64,000 nt of DNA from Kitasatospora sp. MAA19 (GCF_029894125.1 NZ_JARXYZ010000002.1:1-64000), one strand, 5' to 3'; shown: positions 54,459-63,306, counted from the stretch's first letter. Translations and numbers: made by a program. Notes: generated from the letters alone by a model not told the origin.

Positions 54459-56135
54459 ATGGCCGATGAAACGATCACCCCACGCACCATCGCCGACCGC
54501 CACCTCGACCAGGTGGCTGCACACGACCCGCTGGAGGCCGCCTGGCTGGGTCTGCACCCGGGCGACGACCGGCAGCCAGACCTCTCCCCGGAAGGTTTCG
54601 AGGCGCTCGCCGACATCGCCCGACACACCCTCACCGCGCTCGACGCCGCCCCCGCCGCGGACGACCCCACCGACCGGGCCTGCGCCCGGCTGCTCCGGGA
54701 GCGCCTCACCACCGAACTCGCCATGCACGACACCGGCGAGAACTTCCGTCAGCTCCGCAACATCGGCGCACACGTCCACCACGTGCGGGACATCTTCACC
54801 CTCATGCCGACCGCCACCGACGACGACTGGGCAGCGGTGGCCGGGCGACTGCGCAACCTGCCCGCCGCGCTCGACGGGTACCGCGCGACGCTCACCGAGG
54901 GAATCTCCCAGGGCCTGCTCGCAGCGCCCCGCCAGGCAGCCGCGGTCACCGACCAGCTCACCGCCTGGACCGGCGAGGGCACCGACAGCACGGGGTGGTT
55001 CGCCGACTTCGTCGCCCCCGGCCCCGAGCAGCTGCGCGGCGAACTGGGCGCCGCCGCCCTCGAAGCCACCGCCGCCGTCGCCGAATTCCGCGACTGGCTG
55101 CGCGACACCTACGCCCCGGCCACCGCCGACACCCCGGACGCGGTCGGCCGGGAGCGCTACCGGCTCGCCGTACGCCACCACACGGGCGCCGACCTCGACC
55201 TGGACGAGGCCTACACCTGGGCCTGGAGCGAGTTCCACCGGACGGCGGCCGAGATGCGTACGGAGGCCGAACGCGTGCTGCCCGGAGCGGGAGTCCGGGG
55301 CGCCATGCACCACCTGGAGCGGCACGGTCACGCGGTCAAGGGCGAGGAGGGGATCCGTGACTGGCTGCAGCAGATCATGGACGAGGCGATCGAGGCCCTC
55401 GACGGCACCCACTTCGACATCTCCGGACCGGTGCGAAAGGTGGAGTCCCGGATCGCCCCCGCCGGAAGCGCCGCGGCACCGTACTACTCCGGCCCCAGCC
55501 TGGACTTCAGTCGCCCCGGGCGCACGTACCTGCCCGCTCTCGGCCGGGACGCGTTCCCGACCTGGCAGCTCGTCACCACTTGGTACCACGAGGGTGTCCC
55601 CGGCCACCACCTGCAACTCGCCCAGTGGGTCGCCCTCGCCGACCAGCTGAGCCGTTACCAGACCACGCTGGGCACGGTCAGCGCCAACATCGAAGGCTGG
55701 GCCCTGTACGCCGAACGCCTCATGGACGACCTGGGCTTCCTCACCGACCCCGCCCACCGCCTCGGCTTCCTCGACGAGCAGATGCTGCGCACCATCCGGG
55801 TGATCATCGACATCGGCATGCACCTGGGCCTGGCCATCCCCGCCGACGCGGGCTTCCACCCCGGTGAGCACTGGACCCCCGAACTCGCCACCGAGTTCAT
55901 GGCCACCTACAACGGCAGCCCCGCCGAACTGCGCAGCAGCGAGATCGTCCGCTACCTCGGCTGGCCAGGTCAGGCCATCGGCTACAAGCTCGGTGAGCGC
56001 GCCTGGCTGCAGGGACGCGAAGCCGCCCGCCGCCGGCGGGGCGCCGCGTTCGACCTCAAGACCTGGCACATGAAGGCGCTCTCCCAGGGCTCGCTCGGCC
56101 TCGACGACCTGGTCGACCAGCTCTCCACCCTGTGA
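54459..56135 (+). CDS. DUF885-family (M3/M32-like) metallopeptidase-type protein
   Basis: This is a 558-residue soluble, mostly helical protein. TWYHEGVPGHHLQLAQWV (about residue 369) resembles the zinc site of DUF885 proteins, with SANIEGWALYAERLMDDLG carrying the third ligand about 50 residues on. It may be a peptidase. The ATG at 54459 is preceded by AGGATGG. The upstream gap (54252-54458) has two imperfect copies of CGTCTCASCGAAGSCTG and the divergent SOS promoter. Confidence 0.9.
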   Translation: MADETITPRTIADRHLDQVAAHDPLEAAWLGLHPGDDRQPDLSPEGFEALADIARHTLTALDAAPAADDPTDRACARLLRERLTTELAMHDTGENFRQLRNIGAHVHHVRDIFTLMPTATDDDWAAVAGRLRNLPAALDGYRATLTEGISQGLLAAPRQAAAVTDQLTAWTGEGTDSTGWFADFVAPGPEQLRGELGAAALEATAAVAEFRDWLRDTYAPATADTPDAVGRERYRLAVRHHTGADLDLDEAYTWAWSEFHRTAAEMRTEAERVLPGAGVRGAMHHLERHGHAVKGEEGIRDWLQQIMDEAIEALDGTHFDISGPVRKVESRIAPAGSAAAPYYSGPSLDFSRPGRTYLPALGRDAFPTWQLVTTWYHEGVPGHHLQLAQWVALADQLSRYQTTLGTVSANIEGWALYAERLMDDLGFLTDPAHRLGFLDEQMLRTIRVIIDIGMHLGLAIPADAGFHPGEHWTPELATEFMATYNGSPAELRSSEIVRYLGWPGQAIGYKLGERAWLQGREAARRRRGAAFDLKTWHMKALSQGSLGLDDLVDQLSTL

Positions 56136-56145
56136 ACCCGGCAGC

Positions 56146-56192
56146 GACGGGCCCGTTCCGCGGGAATGACGACCTCCGGAACGGGGCCCGTC
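56146..56192 (+). terminator. Terminator after the DUF885 gene
   Basis: GACGGGCCCGTTCCG pairs with CGGAACGGGGCCCGTC save one bulged base, 11 bp after the stop. Confidence 0.7.
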
Positions 56193-56298
56193 CACGTTCT
56201 CGGTCCGGCCATGGTCAAGGCCGAGACGAACACTCCGGCGCTCAACCTTCGGTGAGATCGCGCCCCCGGCCGCCGATGCGCCGTCTGACTCCGGCCGT

Positions 56299-56340
56299 CC
56301 CGCCCGGCAGCGCCGACGCGGGTCGGCGCTGCCGGGCGGG
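56299..56340. terminator. 19-bp perfect hairpin before the DinB gene
   Basis: Arms 56299-56317 and 56322-56340 pair fully around GCGG. It lies 45 bp upstream of the next ATG and may be a second terminator or a leader structure. Confidence 0.6.
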
Positions 56341-56385
56341 CCTGAAATCGGTGGACAGGTTCGGCGTGGTCCACAGACTGGTGCC

Positions 56386-56976
56386 ATGACCACGACCGAC
56401 CCCAAGGCCGACCTCCGGATCTACCTCCAGGACGCCCGCGACGTCCTGATGTGGAAGCTCGACGGCCTGTCCGAGTACGACCTCCGGCGCCCGCTGACCC
56501 CGACCGGGACCAACCTGCTGGGGCTGGTCAAGCACGTCACCGGGGCCGAGGCGATGTACTTCGGCGACACCTTCGGGCGGCCGTTCGCGGAGCCGACGCC
56601 GCTGTGGATCACCGGCGGCGCCGAACCGAACGCCGACCTGTGGGCGCGGGCGGACGAGAGCACGGAGGAGATCGTCGGGCGCTACCGCCGGGTCTGGGCG
56701 CACGCGGACGCCACCATCGAGGCGCTGCCGCTGGACGCGATCGGCCGGGTGCCGTTCGGCAACCGCGCCGAGCAGACCCTGCACCGGGTCCTCGTCCACA
56801 TGATCGCCGAGACCCACCGCCACGTCGGCCATGCCGACCTCGTCCGCGAACTCGTCGACGGCGGCACCGGCCAGCGCCCCGACGGGGCCAACACCGCGCC
56901 CGGCGACGCCGCCTGGTGGCAGGCCCACCACGCCCGCGTGGAGCAGGCCGCGCGGGAGGCCGGCGGACTCGCCTGA
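56386..56976 (+). CDS. DinB-family (DUF664-type) protein
   Basis: The 196-residue helical-bundle protein has LRRPLTPTGTNLLGLVKHVTGAEAMYFGDTFG and LHRVLVHMIAETHRHVGHADLVRELVDG, whose histidines form the metal site. The ending AAWWQAHHARVEQAAREA is common in the family. It probably uses mycothiol. It is the fourth such protein in the window. Confidence 0.9.
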   Translation: MTTTDPKADLRIYLQDARDVLMWKLDGLSEYDLRRPLTPTGTNLLGLVKHVTGAEAMYFGDTFGRPFAEPTPLWITGGAEPNADLWARADESTEEIVGRYRRVWAHADATIEALPLDAIGRVPFGNRAEQTLHRVLVHMIAETHRHVGHADLVRELVDGGTGQRPDGANTAPGDAAWWQAHHARVEQAAREAGGLA

Positions 56977-56986
56977 CCCGTCCGGC

Positions 56987-57212
56987 GGCGCCCGGGACTA
57001 CGACCGGGCCGGCGAGGCTGTCCTGGCAGGCGGCAGGCCCGGCGGATCTGTTCGACGCCGCGTGGACGGGCGGGGAGTCGGCGGCCGAGGGGCGGCTGCG
57101 CCTCGCCCTGCCCGCCGGGCGCCACCGTGTCCGCGCCGCCCACGTGGAGCCCGCCCCGGAGACCTGGCGCGTCCTGGTCCGGCTGGAGCTCCCCGGCGGC
57201 GGTAGGCGGTGA
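56987..57212 (+). pseudogene. Immunity-protein (Imm21-like) remnant
   Basis: A short frame, GARDYDRAGE (56987-57016), is followed in another frame by LSWQAAGPADLFDAAWTGGE and AGRHRVRAAHVEPAPETWRV to a TGA at 57210. Both resemble pieces of Imm21-type immunity proteins (DYDRAC..., then LFDAAW...GRY.VRA...PETW), with the middle deleted. A SUKH-type immunity gene follows. The family call is from memory of the pattern. Confidence 0.5.
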
Positions 57213-57387
57213 GCCGCGCCGTAGCGGCGGACGGCCGGCGCGGGCGGGGAGTTGGCGCCGGGCGCCGGGGAGGTCGAGGGTGTTCCGCGCTGCGTGCCTG
57301 CCCGGGCGCGGGAATTGTCGGCGGCGCTGTCGGGTGGGGCGGCTAGGGTCTGGGGGTCAAGGGTCGGGGCTGTGGAGGGTGGGGCAC

Positions 57388-58593
57388 GTGGGGCACACGG
57401 GGTGCGCGCAGGTGGCGGCGGACGGATTGCCGGGCGGCGTGGTGCATGCGGGGAGCCGGGAGTTCCTGATCCGGGAGGGGCTGCCGGCCTCCGGGGCGTT
57501 CCTGGACTTCGGGGTGCTCGGCGACGGGGCGTTGGCGGCCGTGCCGGGGACGGGGCGGTTGTTCGTGCTGGGTGAGACGGAGTACTGCGCGCCGTTCGCC
57601 GCGGCCGGTGGCCCGGTCCTGCTGGACGGGGTGACCGGCGAGGTGTTCCTGGGCGACGTGGCGGGGGCGGCCGACGGGGAGATACGGCGGGACCTGCTGG
57701 CCTCCGACCTGCCCGCACTGGCCGGGTTGGTGCGGGAGGTGGAGGCGGTGGCCGAGGCGGCCCTGCGGGCGGACGCGCTGGGCGGGCGGCGCGGGCCGGC
57801 GGTGGTCGCCGAGGTGATGGCCGGGGCCGAGCGGCGGATGCGGGAGGTCGACCCGGGCTTGTTCGGCCGGTCCGCGACGCCGTCCCCGCACTGGGACACG
57901 GCGCTGCTGGTACGGGCGCTGGGCTGGGGTGCGCTGCCGGGCGGCCCGGACGGGCCCGCGTACGAGGTGGGCGCGGAGCTGGTGGCAGAGCTCGCCTCGC
58001 TGACGGGTGAGGGTGCGGACTCAGACGCAGGCGCAGGCGGGGGCGCGGGGCTGGTGCACCGCTACCGGGCCGAGGACCTGCCCGCCGGGCTGGTGCACGA
58101 GCCGACCCGGCGCCTGCTGACCGAGGTCGGACTGCCGCTGGGCGGGGCGATGTTCGGGGTCTGCGAGGAGCCGCTGGTCACGATGGCGGAGGCCTACCCG
58201 GAGTACTTCGACGGCGAGGAGGAGCGCCCGTACCAGCGGGAGTTCCTGGCGCTCGGGGACTGGCCGACGGATCTGACGATCGCTCTGGACGGCGCCACCG
58301 GACGGCTGGAGCTGCCGGACTGGTACGACGACGGCCAGCCGGAGGCCTACCTCAACCGCGACCTGTCCGCCCTGCTGTACGCGCTGTGGACGTACGAGCG
58401 ACTGCGCGCCGAGTGGGAGCGCTGGGACTACGGGCGGGGCCGGGACACCTGGGCGGTGTTCGACCCCCAGTCACTGCTGAGCACCGTGGTGGACCGGCTG
58501 GTGGAGGCCGTCGACCCGGAGGCGTTCGCCTCGCCCGGGTGCTCGTGGCGGCTGCTCGCCGAGGACGCGCACATGGGCGGCCTGCTCGGGTGA
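57388..58593 (+). CDS. SUKH-4-type immunity protein
   Basis: The product has about 401 residues in two similar halves. The first (SREFLIREGLPASGAFLDFGVLGDG...LFVLGETEYCAPFAAAGGPVLLDGVTGEVFLGD) and the second (THEPTRRLLTEVGLPLGGAMFGV...FLALGDWPTDLTIALDGATGRLELPDWY...YLNRDLSALLYALWTYERL) both show the SUKH-4 pattern. Such proteins protect against polymorphic toxins. GGAGG before GTG 57388 decides among clustered GTGs. No toxin gene is visible nearby. Confidence 0.8.
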   Translation: MGHTGCAQVAADGLPGGVVHAGSREFLIREGLPASGAFLDFGVLGDGALAAVPGTGRLFVLGETEYCAPFAAAGGPVLLDGVTGEVFLGDVAGAADGEIRRDLLASDLPALAGLVREVEAVAEAALRADALGGRRGPAVVAEVMAGAERRMREVDPGLFGRSATPSPHWDTALLVRALGWGALPGGPDGPAYEVGAELVAELASLTGEGADSDAGAGGGAGLVHRYRAEDLPAGLVHEPTRRLLTEVGLPLGGAMFGVCEEPLVTMAEAYPEYFDGEEERPYQREFLALGDWPTDLTIALDGATGRLELPDWYDDGQPEAYLNRDLSALLYALWTYERLRAEWERWDYGRGRDTWAVFDPQSLLSTVVDRLVEAVDPEAFASPGCSWRLLAEDAHMGGLLG

Positions 58594-58634
58594 TCCTTGC
58601 GGCGCCCCGGGCCGCCCGCCGGTACGCTGCCCCG

Positions 58635-59009
58635 GTGACGAACATCCGTACGGCGGCCGGGCGCAGGCGGACGGTGCTGCTCACCTGCGGCGCCGTCCTG
58701 CCCCTCGCCGCGGCGGGTGCGCTGTACGGACTGCTGTACGTGCGGTCGCTGGGCTTCGGCGCGCGCTGTGAGCTGGGCCTGGTGCCCGGCGGCGGGCGGT
58801 TGGTGGAGACGGGCGCGTCCTGGCTGCCGCCGGACGCGTGGTGCCGGTTCGAGGACCGGAGCGTGTCCACCACCCCGTTCTGGGCGCTGCTGCTGTTCTA
58901 CGCCCTGCTGACCCTGGTCGTCTGGTCGGTGGGCACGCTGCTGCGGATCCACCGCCCGCGCCCGCACCTGGGGTTGGACTGGCAGCCTGGGCACGGGCCG
59001 GGCTGGTAG
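58635..59009 (+). CDS. Small membrane protein
   Basis: The 124-residue product has two predicted helices (VLLTCGAVLPLAAAGALYGLLYV and PFWALLLFYALLTLVVWSVGTLL) with an extracytoplasmic part between them that has two cysteines (ARCELGLV, DAWCRFED), perhaps a disulfide. No family recognised. It follows the SUKH gene by 41 bp. Confidence 0.65.
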   Translation: MTNIRTAAGRRRTVLLTCGAVLPLAAAGALYGLLYVRSLGFGARCELGLVPGGGRLVETGASWLPPDAWCRFEDRSVSTTPFWALLLFYALLTLVVWSVGTLLRIHRPRPHLGLDWQPGHGPGW

Positions 59010-59057
59010 GCCCTTCGGTTCTGTGGGGCGGCGGGGCGGCCGGGCGGCCGGCGCCCG

Positions 59058-59405
59058 GCAGCCGACGAGCGCGGGGTGGCGATCGCCCTGACCGGGGACG
59101 CCGGCGAGCGGCTGCACGTGCCGACCGGACCGGGCATGGACCAGGTGCTGGACAACGTGCTCTCCGACGCCCTGGAAGTCTCCTCCGACGGCGGCACCAT
59201 CACCGTCCGGGTCAACGGCGGCGGCACCGTGGCCCTCGTGGACCCGCCCGGCGGCGGGCTCGGCGTGCGGATCACGCTACGCACCGTCGCCTCGCGCACC
59301 GATGCCTCGCGTGCCGATGCCTCGCGTGCCGGTACCTCGCGTGCCGACCAGCGAACCGGGCTGCGGCTCAGCCCTCGGCCGGGAGCACTGAAGAATGGTG
59401 GTTGA
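59058..59405 (+). pseudogene. Sensor histidine kinase remnant (ATPase domain)
   Basis: The frame AADERGVAIALTGDAGERLH and then MDQVLDNVLSDALEVSSDGG is the N box of a histidine kinase ATPase. The G1/G2 boxes that bind ATP are missing; the frame goes straight to GGGTVALVDPPGGGLGVRITL and a repeat-derived tail. No start exists. Confidence 0.65.
59289..59348. repeat. 15-bp tandem repeat, four units
   Basis: Units of GCCTCGCGTGCCGAT lie at the end of the kinase remnant and encode ASRAD repeats. Confidence 0.7.
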
Positions 59406-59485
59406 CGATCAGCCACCGGCCGCCGCGCTTCTCGTACTCGTAGGTGCAGCGGGCGTCGACCGGCTTGGTGACACCGCGACGCTTT
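59368..59485 (-). pseudogene. SnoaL/SgcJ-like protein, C-terminal fragment
   Basis: The minus strand reads GVTKPVDARCTYEYEKRGGR followed by WLIVNHHSSVLPAEG to a stop at 59368. This is the end of the SgcJ/EcaC (SnoaL-like) cone fold, where WLIV.HHSS is diagnostic. About 100 N-terminal residues are missing. Confidence 0.65.
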
Positions 59486-59628
59486 GTCCCGACGGCTCAC
59501 CCCGTGGCTGGAGCCGCGGAACCCGGCGCTCACCCGACGCGGGAGCTGGACCCCAGTCATGCCCACCACCAATGCGAACATCCGAAACGGCTCGCCGGAC
59601 GAACCGACGAACCGTCACGAAATGCTGG

Positions 59629-60375
59629 CTAGCAGTTGCAGGGATTGCCGTTCGTGTCCGAAGGCGCCATCGTGGTCGACGGCCCGGAAGGCGTGGTCGA
59701 CGGCGTCGACGGCTCGGAAGGCGCGATCGACGGTGCCGACGGCCCAGAGGGCGTGGTCGACGGCGTCGACGGCTCGGAAGGCGCGATCGACGGCGCCGAC
59801 GGCCCGGAAGGCGTGGTCGACGGCGTCGACGGCTCGGAAGGCGCGATCGACGGTGCCGACGGCCCGGAAGGCGTGGTCGACGGCGTCGACGGCTCGGAAG
59901 GCATCCTGGCGTGCGTGGACGGCACCGAAGTGGTGCCCTGCGAAGGCTCCGCCGAATTCTGGCATTCAGCTATCGAGGCGGTCCATCCTTTACCGAAGTT
60001 CACCTGATAATCTTTCGCCCTATTATTTGCATCTTGCCGCTCCTGACTATTGGGCGGCGCCTTATTTATCGCATCAGCGAGATCGGATGGGAGCCCTGAT
60101 TCGCTGGCAGGCGGCGGCCCCGACGTGAGCTTTTCGCCCGATGCGCAGAAACGTGAGCCGGCAGCATACCCTGCCGTATAGCCGTAGCCGCCCTGATCAC
60201 TACCTTGTGACGGGGCTGCTGCGACTACAGAATTCGGCAGGGAAAGAGCGGGCCTCGCCAGGGCTGTACTGGCGCCACCGAGGAGCGTACTGATCGCCAT
60301 TATGGCGGCCGCCGTGAGCCCACCGGCTCGCTTCACTCGCTTTACTCGCTTGACCCTATACCCTTCAATAGACAT
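59629..60375 (-). CDS. Secreted repeat protein of foreign composition
   Basis: The 248-residue product has an Arg/Lys start (KRVKRVKRAGG), a signal peptide to ALARP (about 45), a middle part (YTAGYAAGSRFCASGEK...) and a C-terminal array of four 20-residue repeats, PSEPSTPSTTPSGPSAPSIA, ending in NPCNC. The N-terminal half has low third-position GC (many A/T-ending codons), unlike neighbours, which suggests acquisition. GTGAGAGCG precedes the ATG. Function unknown; the repeats suggest a stalk or surface attachment. Confidence 0.65.
   Translation of the reverse strand: MSIEGYRVKRVKRVKRAGGLTAAAIMAISTLLGGASTALARPALSLPNSVVAAAPSQGSDQGGYGYTAGYAAGSRFCASGEKLTSGPPPASESGLPSDLADAINKAPPNSQERQDANNRAKDYQVNFGKGWTASIAECQNSAEPSQGTTSVPSTHARMPSEPSTPSTTPSGPSAPSIAPSEPSTPSTTPSGPSAPSIAPSEPSTPSTTPSGPSAPSIAPSEPSTPSTTPSGPSTTMAPSDTNGNPCNC
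59673..59909. repeat. 60-bp tandem repeat, nearly four units
   Basis: The coding array of the secreted protein. Units are almost identical, so recent expansion is likely. The complementary strand is also open (GVVDGVDGSEG-type repeats) by composition. Confidence 0.9.
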
Positions 60376-60674
60376 TTCAACGTTCGCTCTCACTAATATT
60401 TTTCGCCCTATTCCCTTTTTGATCACACTACATCGCGGCGCGTGATGACGAAAGGGTCGGGCAGTCTGCCACCTGCCGCACGCCGCACGCCGCACGCCGA
60501 CCGAAGGGAAGGCGACCACCCATCCGCTGAACCGTGGACTCCTGGCCGGTTGGCACATGGCCGGCCGTCACATCACTGCGCGCGGGGCCACCTTCCACCG
60601 ACGTCCGACCGCGCGGCGCCGACAGCGGTCGTGCTCACGACGGGGCCCAGCAGGACGGCAAGGAGGGAGAACGT
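60376..60674. other. AT-richer intergenic stretch
   Basis: Next to the secreted gene it carries AT-rich words (AAAAATATT) that may be its promoter on the minus strand. I see no convincing gene in the rest. Confidence 0.4.
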
Positions 60675-60859
60675 ATGAACAAAGCAGAATGAATTGGCCA
60701 CCCATCGGGTGTGTGAACTATTTCCGCGACCACGGGTATCGCGACGCCAATTCGCGGCAGAAATGCGCGGGTCACTCAAAGGGCCTGGTCGCAGGCTTGC
60801 TCGGCACCGGTCGGCGCTGCGCTCCGGGGCCGCCATGGCACGCGGGAAGTCCGCTCTAG
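60675..60859 (+). other. Five-codon frame coupled to a 56-codon frame
   Basis: After the strong ribosome binding site AAGGAGGGAGAA, ATG 60675 starts MNKAE-stop. The TGA overlaps an ATG (60689) that opens a 56-residue frame, MNWPPIGCVNYFRDHGYRDA..., ending at 60859. Codon use is not typical of the window. It may be a truncated acquired gene or a small leader-peptide system. Confidence 0.3.
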
Positions 60860-61087
60860 CGGTGGTTTGTCAAACCCGTGATGAGAGATTGAGCACCTGC
60901 CCGCCGGCCGATGAAGCAGCCCTCGCCCTCGCGGCCGACATCGCCTCGTCCGCCACCTCGCCGAGCACCTGCGGAAGCCCGATCAAATACAAGAATCGGG
61001 TTGGCTGGGCTAGGGTCCGTACAGCGGATGGCAAAGGGCGCGGCCAAGGCTGCGACAAAATCGGTTGGGAGAAAGGAAGTACGGGAC

Positions 61088-62161
61088 GTGAACAGCACCA
61101 CGGGGGGCCTCTACCAAGCGTTCGCGGAGCGGGAGGCTCGCGGGAACTCGGCGAGCTACCAGGAGCTGGCCGAACGCGTCGCCGAGGATGCCGGGTTGCG
61201 CGCGCTGCTGGACGGGTTGCCGGCCGCGAAGCGGCAGCCGAACCTGCTGTTCAGCGCGGTCCGTCACCTCGGTGGGCCGGTGAAGGACGGCTATCCGGCC
61301 TTCCGCGACTGGACGGTGGCGCACTGGGACGAAGTCGCGGCGACGACGCTGGAGCGGCGGACGCAGACCAACGAGGCCGGCCGGTGCGCCACCCTGCTGC
61401 CGCTGCTGGCGGCGCTGCCGCAGCCGCTCGCGCTGATCGAGGTGGGGGCCTCGGCGGGGCTCTGCCTGTACCCGGACCGGTATCGGTACCAGTATGTGGG
61501 TGAAGTGGAAGGCTCCGCAGAGGAGTTCGGCGCCGAGGGGAGCCCGGTGACGCTGGAGTGCGCGGTGCGCGGGCCGGTGCCGCTGTGGGATCGACTGCCC
61601 GAGGTGGTCTGGCGCGCCGGGATCGACCTCAACCCGCTGGACGTCCGGGACGAGGAGGACATGCGCTGGCTGGAGTCGCTGGTCTGGCCCGAGCAGACCC
61701 ACCGGCTGGAGCGGCTGCGCGGCGCCGTCCAGGTTGCCCGGGCCGAGCCGCCGTACCTGGTGCGCGGCGACCTCAACGCGACGGTACGGGAGTTGGTGGC
61801 GCAGGTGCCCGCGGGGGCGACGCCGGTGGTGTTCCACAGTGCGGTGCTCGCCTACCTGTCCCCGGAGGCCCGGGAGGAGTTCGCGGCGACCATGCGCGGT
61901 CTGCCCGGGCACTGGATCTCCAACGAGGCGCTCTCCGTGCTGCCGGTCGTCGAGCGGCGTCTCCCCCGCCCGGCGCCCGCCGGCTCCGGGTTGTTCGCGC
62001 TCGCCCTGGACGAACGGCCGGTGGCCTTCACCGGACCGCACGGGCAGTCCCTGGACTGGTTCGAGCCCCTGGACGAGTTCAGGCCGCACGACGGGTTCGA
62101 GCCCCTGGACGGGTTCGGGCCGCGCGACGGATTCGGGCCGCTGGAGCGGTCCGGCGCGTAG
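61088..62161 (+). CDS. DUF2332-domain protein
   Basis: This 357-residue protein has the full DUF2332 pattern: YQAFAEREARGNSASYQELAERVAED, QTNEAGRCATLLPLLAALPQPLALIEVGASAGLCLYPDRYRY with a methyltransferase-like loop, and VVFHSAVLAYLSPEAREEF. A C-terminal tail repeats FEPLDGFGPRDG. AAAGGAAG precedes GTG 61088; the longer frame from 60911 is not native in composition. Function unknown. Confidence 0.9.
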   Translation: MNSTTGGLYQAFAEREARGNSASYQELAERVAEDAGLRALLDGLPAAKRQPNLLFSAVRHLGGPVKDGYPAFRDWTVAHWDEVAATTLERRTQTNEAGRCATLLPLLAALPQPLALIEVGASAGLCLYPDRYRYQYVGEVEGSAEEFGAEGSPVTLECAVRGPVPLWDRLPEVVWRAGIDLNPLDVRDEEDMRWLESLVWPEQTHRLERLRGAVQVARAEPPYLVRGDLNATVRELVAQVPAGATPVVFHSAVLAYLSPEAREEFAATMRGLPGHWISNEALSVLPVVERRLPRPAPAGSGLFALALDERPVAFTGPHGQSLDWFEPLDEFRPHDGFEPLDGFGPRDGFGPLERSGA

Positions 62162-62175
62162 GGCCCGTCCGGGGC

Positions 62176-62206
62176 TTGTAACTGCCGCAGCGGCAGCTTC
62201 TACCGT
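62176..62206 (+). promoter_or_regulatory. MerR-type promoter of the TipA-like gene
   Basis: -35 TTGTAA (62176-62181) and -10 TACCGT (62201-62206) are 19 bp apart. The spacer holds the palindrome CTGCCGC-A-GCGGCAG, the hallmark of promoters that MerR proteins activate by DNA twisting. Confidence 0.65.
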
Positions 62207-62267
62207 CGTGACCAGGGCCGGAGGAACCGGCCCTGGTCCACGCGAACGTGAGCGAGGGAGACGACAC

Positions 62268-63035
62268 ATGGCATCGGCCTGGCCCATCGCGGAGGTTGCC
62301 CGGATGTCGGGCCTGACCGCCCGAACCTTGCGGCACTACGACGAGATCGGGCTGCTGCCCCCGGCCCGGATCGGCTCCAACGGCCACCGCTACTACGAGG
62401 AGCGGCAGTTGCTGCAGCTGCAGCAGATCCTCGTGCTGCGGGCGCTCGGAGTCGGGCTGACCGAGATCGCCCGGATCCTGGGCGATCAGGTGGACGAGCT
62501 GGAGGCCCTGCGGGACCACCAGCACCGGCTGCTCGCCGAGCGCGACCGGCTGGACACCCTGGCCGCCACCGTCTCCCGCACGATCGCCGACCTGGAACGC
62601 TCCCGGAAGGACGGCACACCCATGACCAGCATCAACCGCCCGGAGAACCTGTTCGAGGGCATCCAGCCCGCCGACGTCGAGGAGAGCCTGCGCGACTTCC
62701 CCGAGCACGCCGAGGCCGCCCGGCGCGCGACCGCCGCGATGAGCCAGGCCGAGATCGAGGCCGGGCAACGCGAACGGACCGCGCGGATGGTCCACCTGGC
62801 GGAGCTGATGGCGGCCGGCCACCCGGCGGACGCCGAGGCCGTGCAGAGCCACATCGACGCCGAGTACCAGGCGCTCACCGCGCTCCGCACGGTCTCGGTC
62901 GAGGAGTACCGCGCGATCGCCCGCTCCTGCACGGAGAACCCGCAGTGGAGCGCCGCGTACGAGGCCATCGCCCCGGGCCTGGCCGCGTACCAGCGGGCCG
63001 CCATGGAGGCGTACGCGGCGGCGCGGCCGGCCTGA
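62268..63035 (+). CDS. MerR-family regulator with TipAS antibiotic-binding domain
   Basis: The 255-residue product has the MerR helix-turn-helix (WPIAEVARMSGLTARTLRHYDEIGLLPPARIGSNGHRYYEE), a long coiled-coil (about 75-115) and the TipAS globin-like domain (about 130-255; AYEAIAPGLAAYQRAAMEAYA). Such proteins bind thiopeptides or other antibiotics and activate their own promoter, which is visible upstream. A TipAS-only product from an internal start is possible (MTSINRPENLFEG, ATG near 62622). Confidence 0.92.
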   Translation: MASAWPIAEVARMSGLTARTLRHYDEIGLLPPARIGSNGHRYYEERQLLQLQQILVLRALGVGLTEIARILGDQVDELEALRDHQHRLLAERDRLDTLAATVSRTIADLERSRKDGTPMTSINRPENLFEGIQPADVEESLRDFPEHAEAARRATAAMSQAEIEAGQRERTARMVHLAELMAAGHPADAEAVQSHIDAEYQALTALRTVSVEEYRAIARSCTENPQWSAAYEAIAPGLAAYQRAAMEAYAAARPA

Positions 63036-63172
63036 GCCAGGCGGGCCGCCGGCGGAGGCCCGTGAGCGGGACCTGAGCCGGCGGACCGCAGGCGGGGCCC
63101 GTCAGCGGGCGGCCGGGCCGGCGGCGGCCGTTCGGGGGACGGACGCCGCCGGGCCCTGGTCGTCCTCGGACC

Positions 63173-63213
63173 GGGCCGCTTCCGTGGGGGGACGGGCCCC
63201 ACGGAAGCGGCCC
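63173..63213 (+). terminator. 17-bp perfect hairpin after the TipA-like gene
   Basis: 63173-63189 pairs with 63197-63213 around a 7-nt loop. It lies between two converging genes and could serve both. Confidence 0.75.
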
Positions 63214-63306
63214 TTCACGCCGTCCGGAACCCCTGACCGCCCTACCGAACTTGCCCCGGCCTACCGGGGTCGGCCTGCCCGACTCGCCCAATCCGCCCGG
63301 CCGCCG

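Noticed and set aside
59636..60007. Plus-strand frame with GVVDGVDGSEG-type repeats
   Set aside because: It arises from the antisense of the 60-bp array; it starts with TTG without a ribosome binding site and has no signal peptide.
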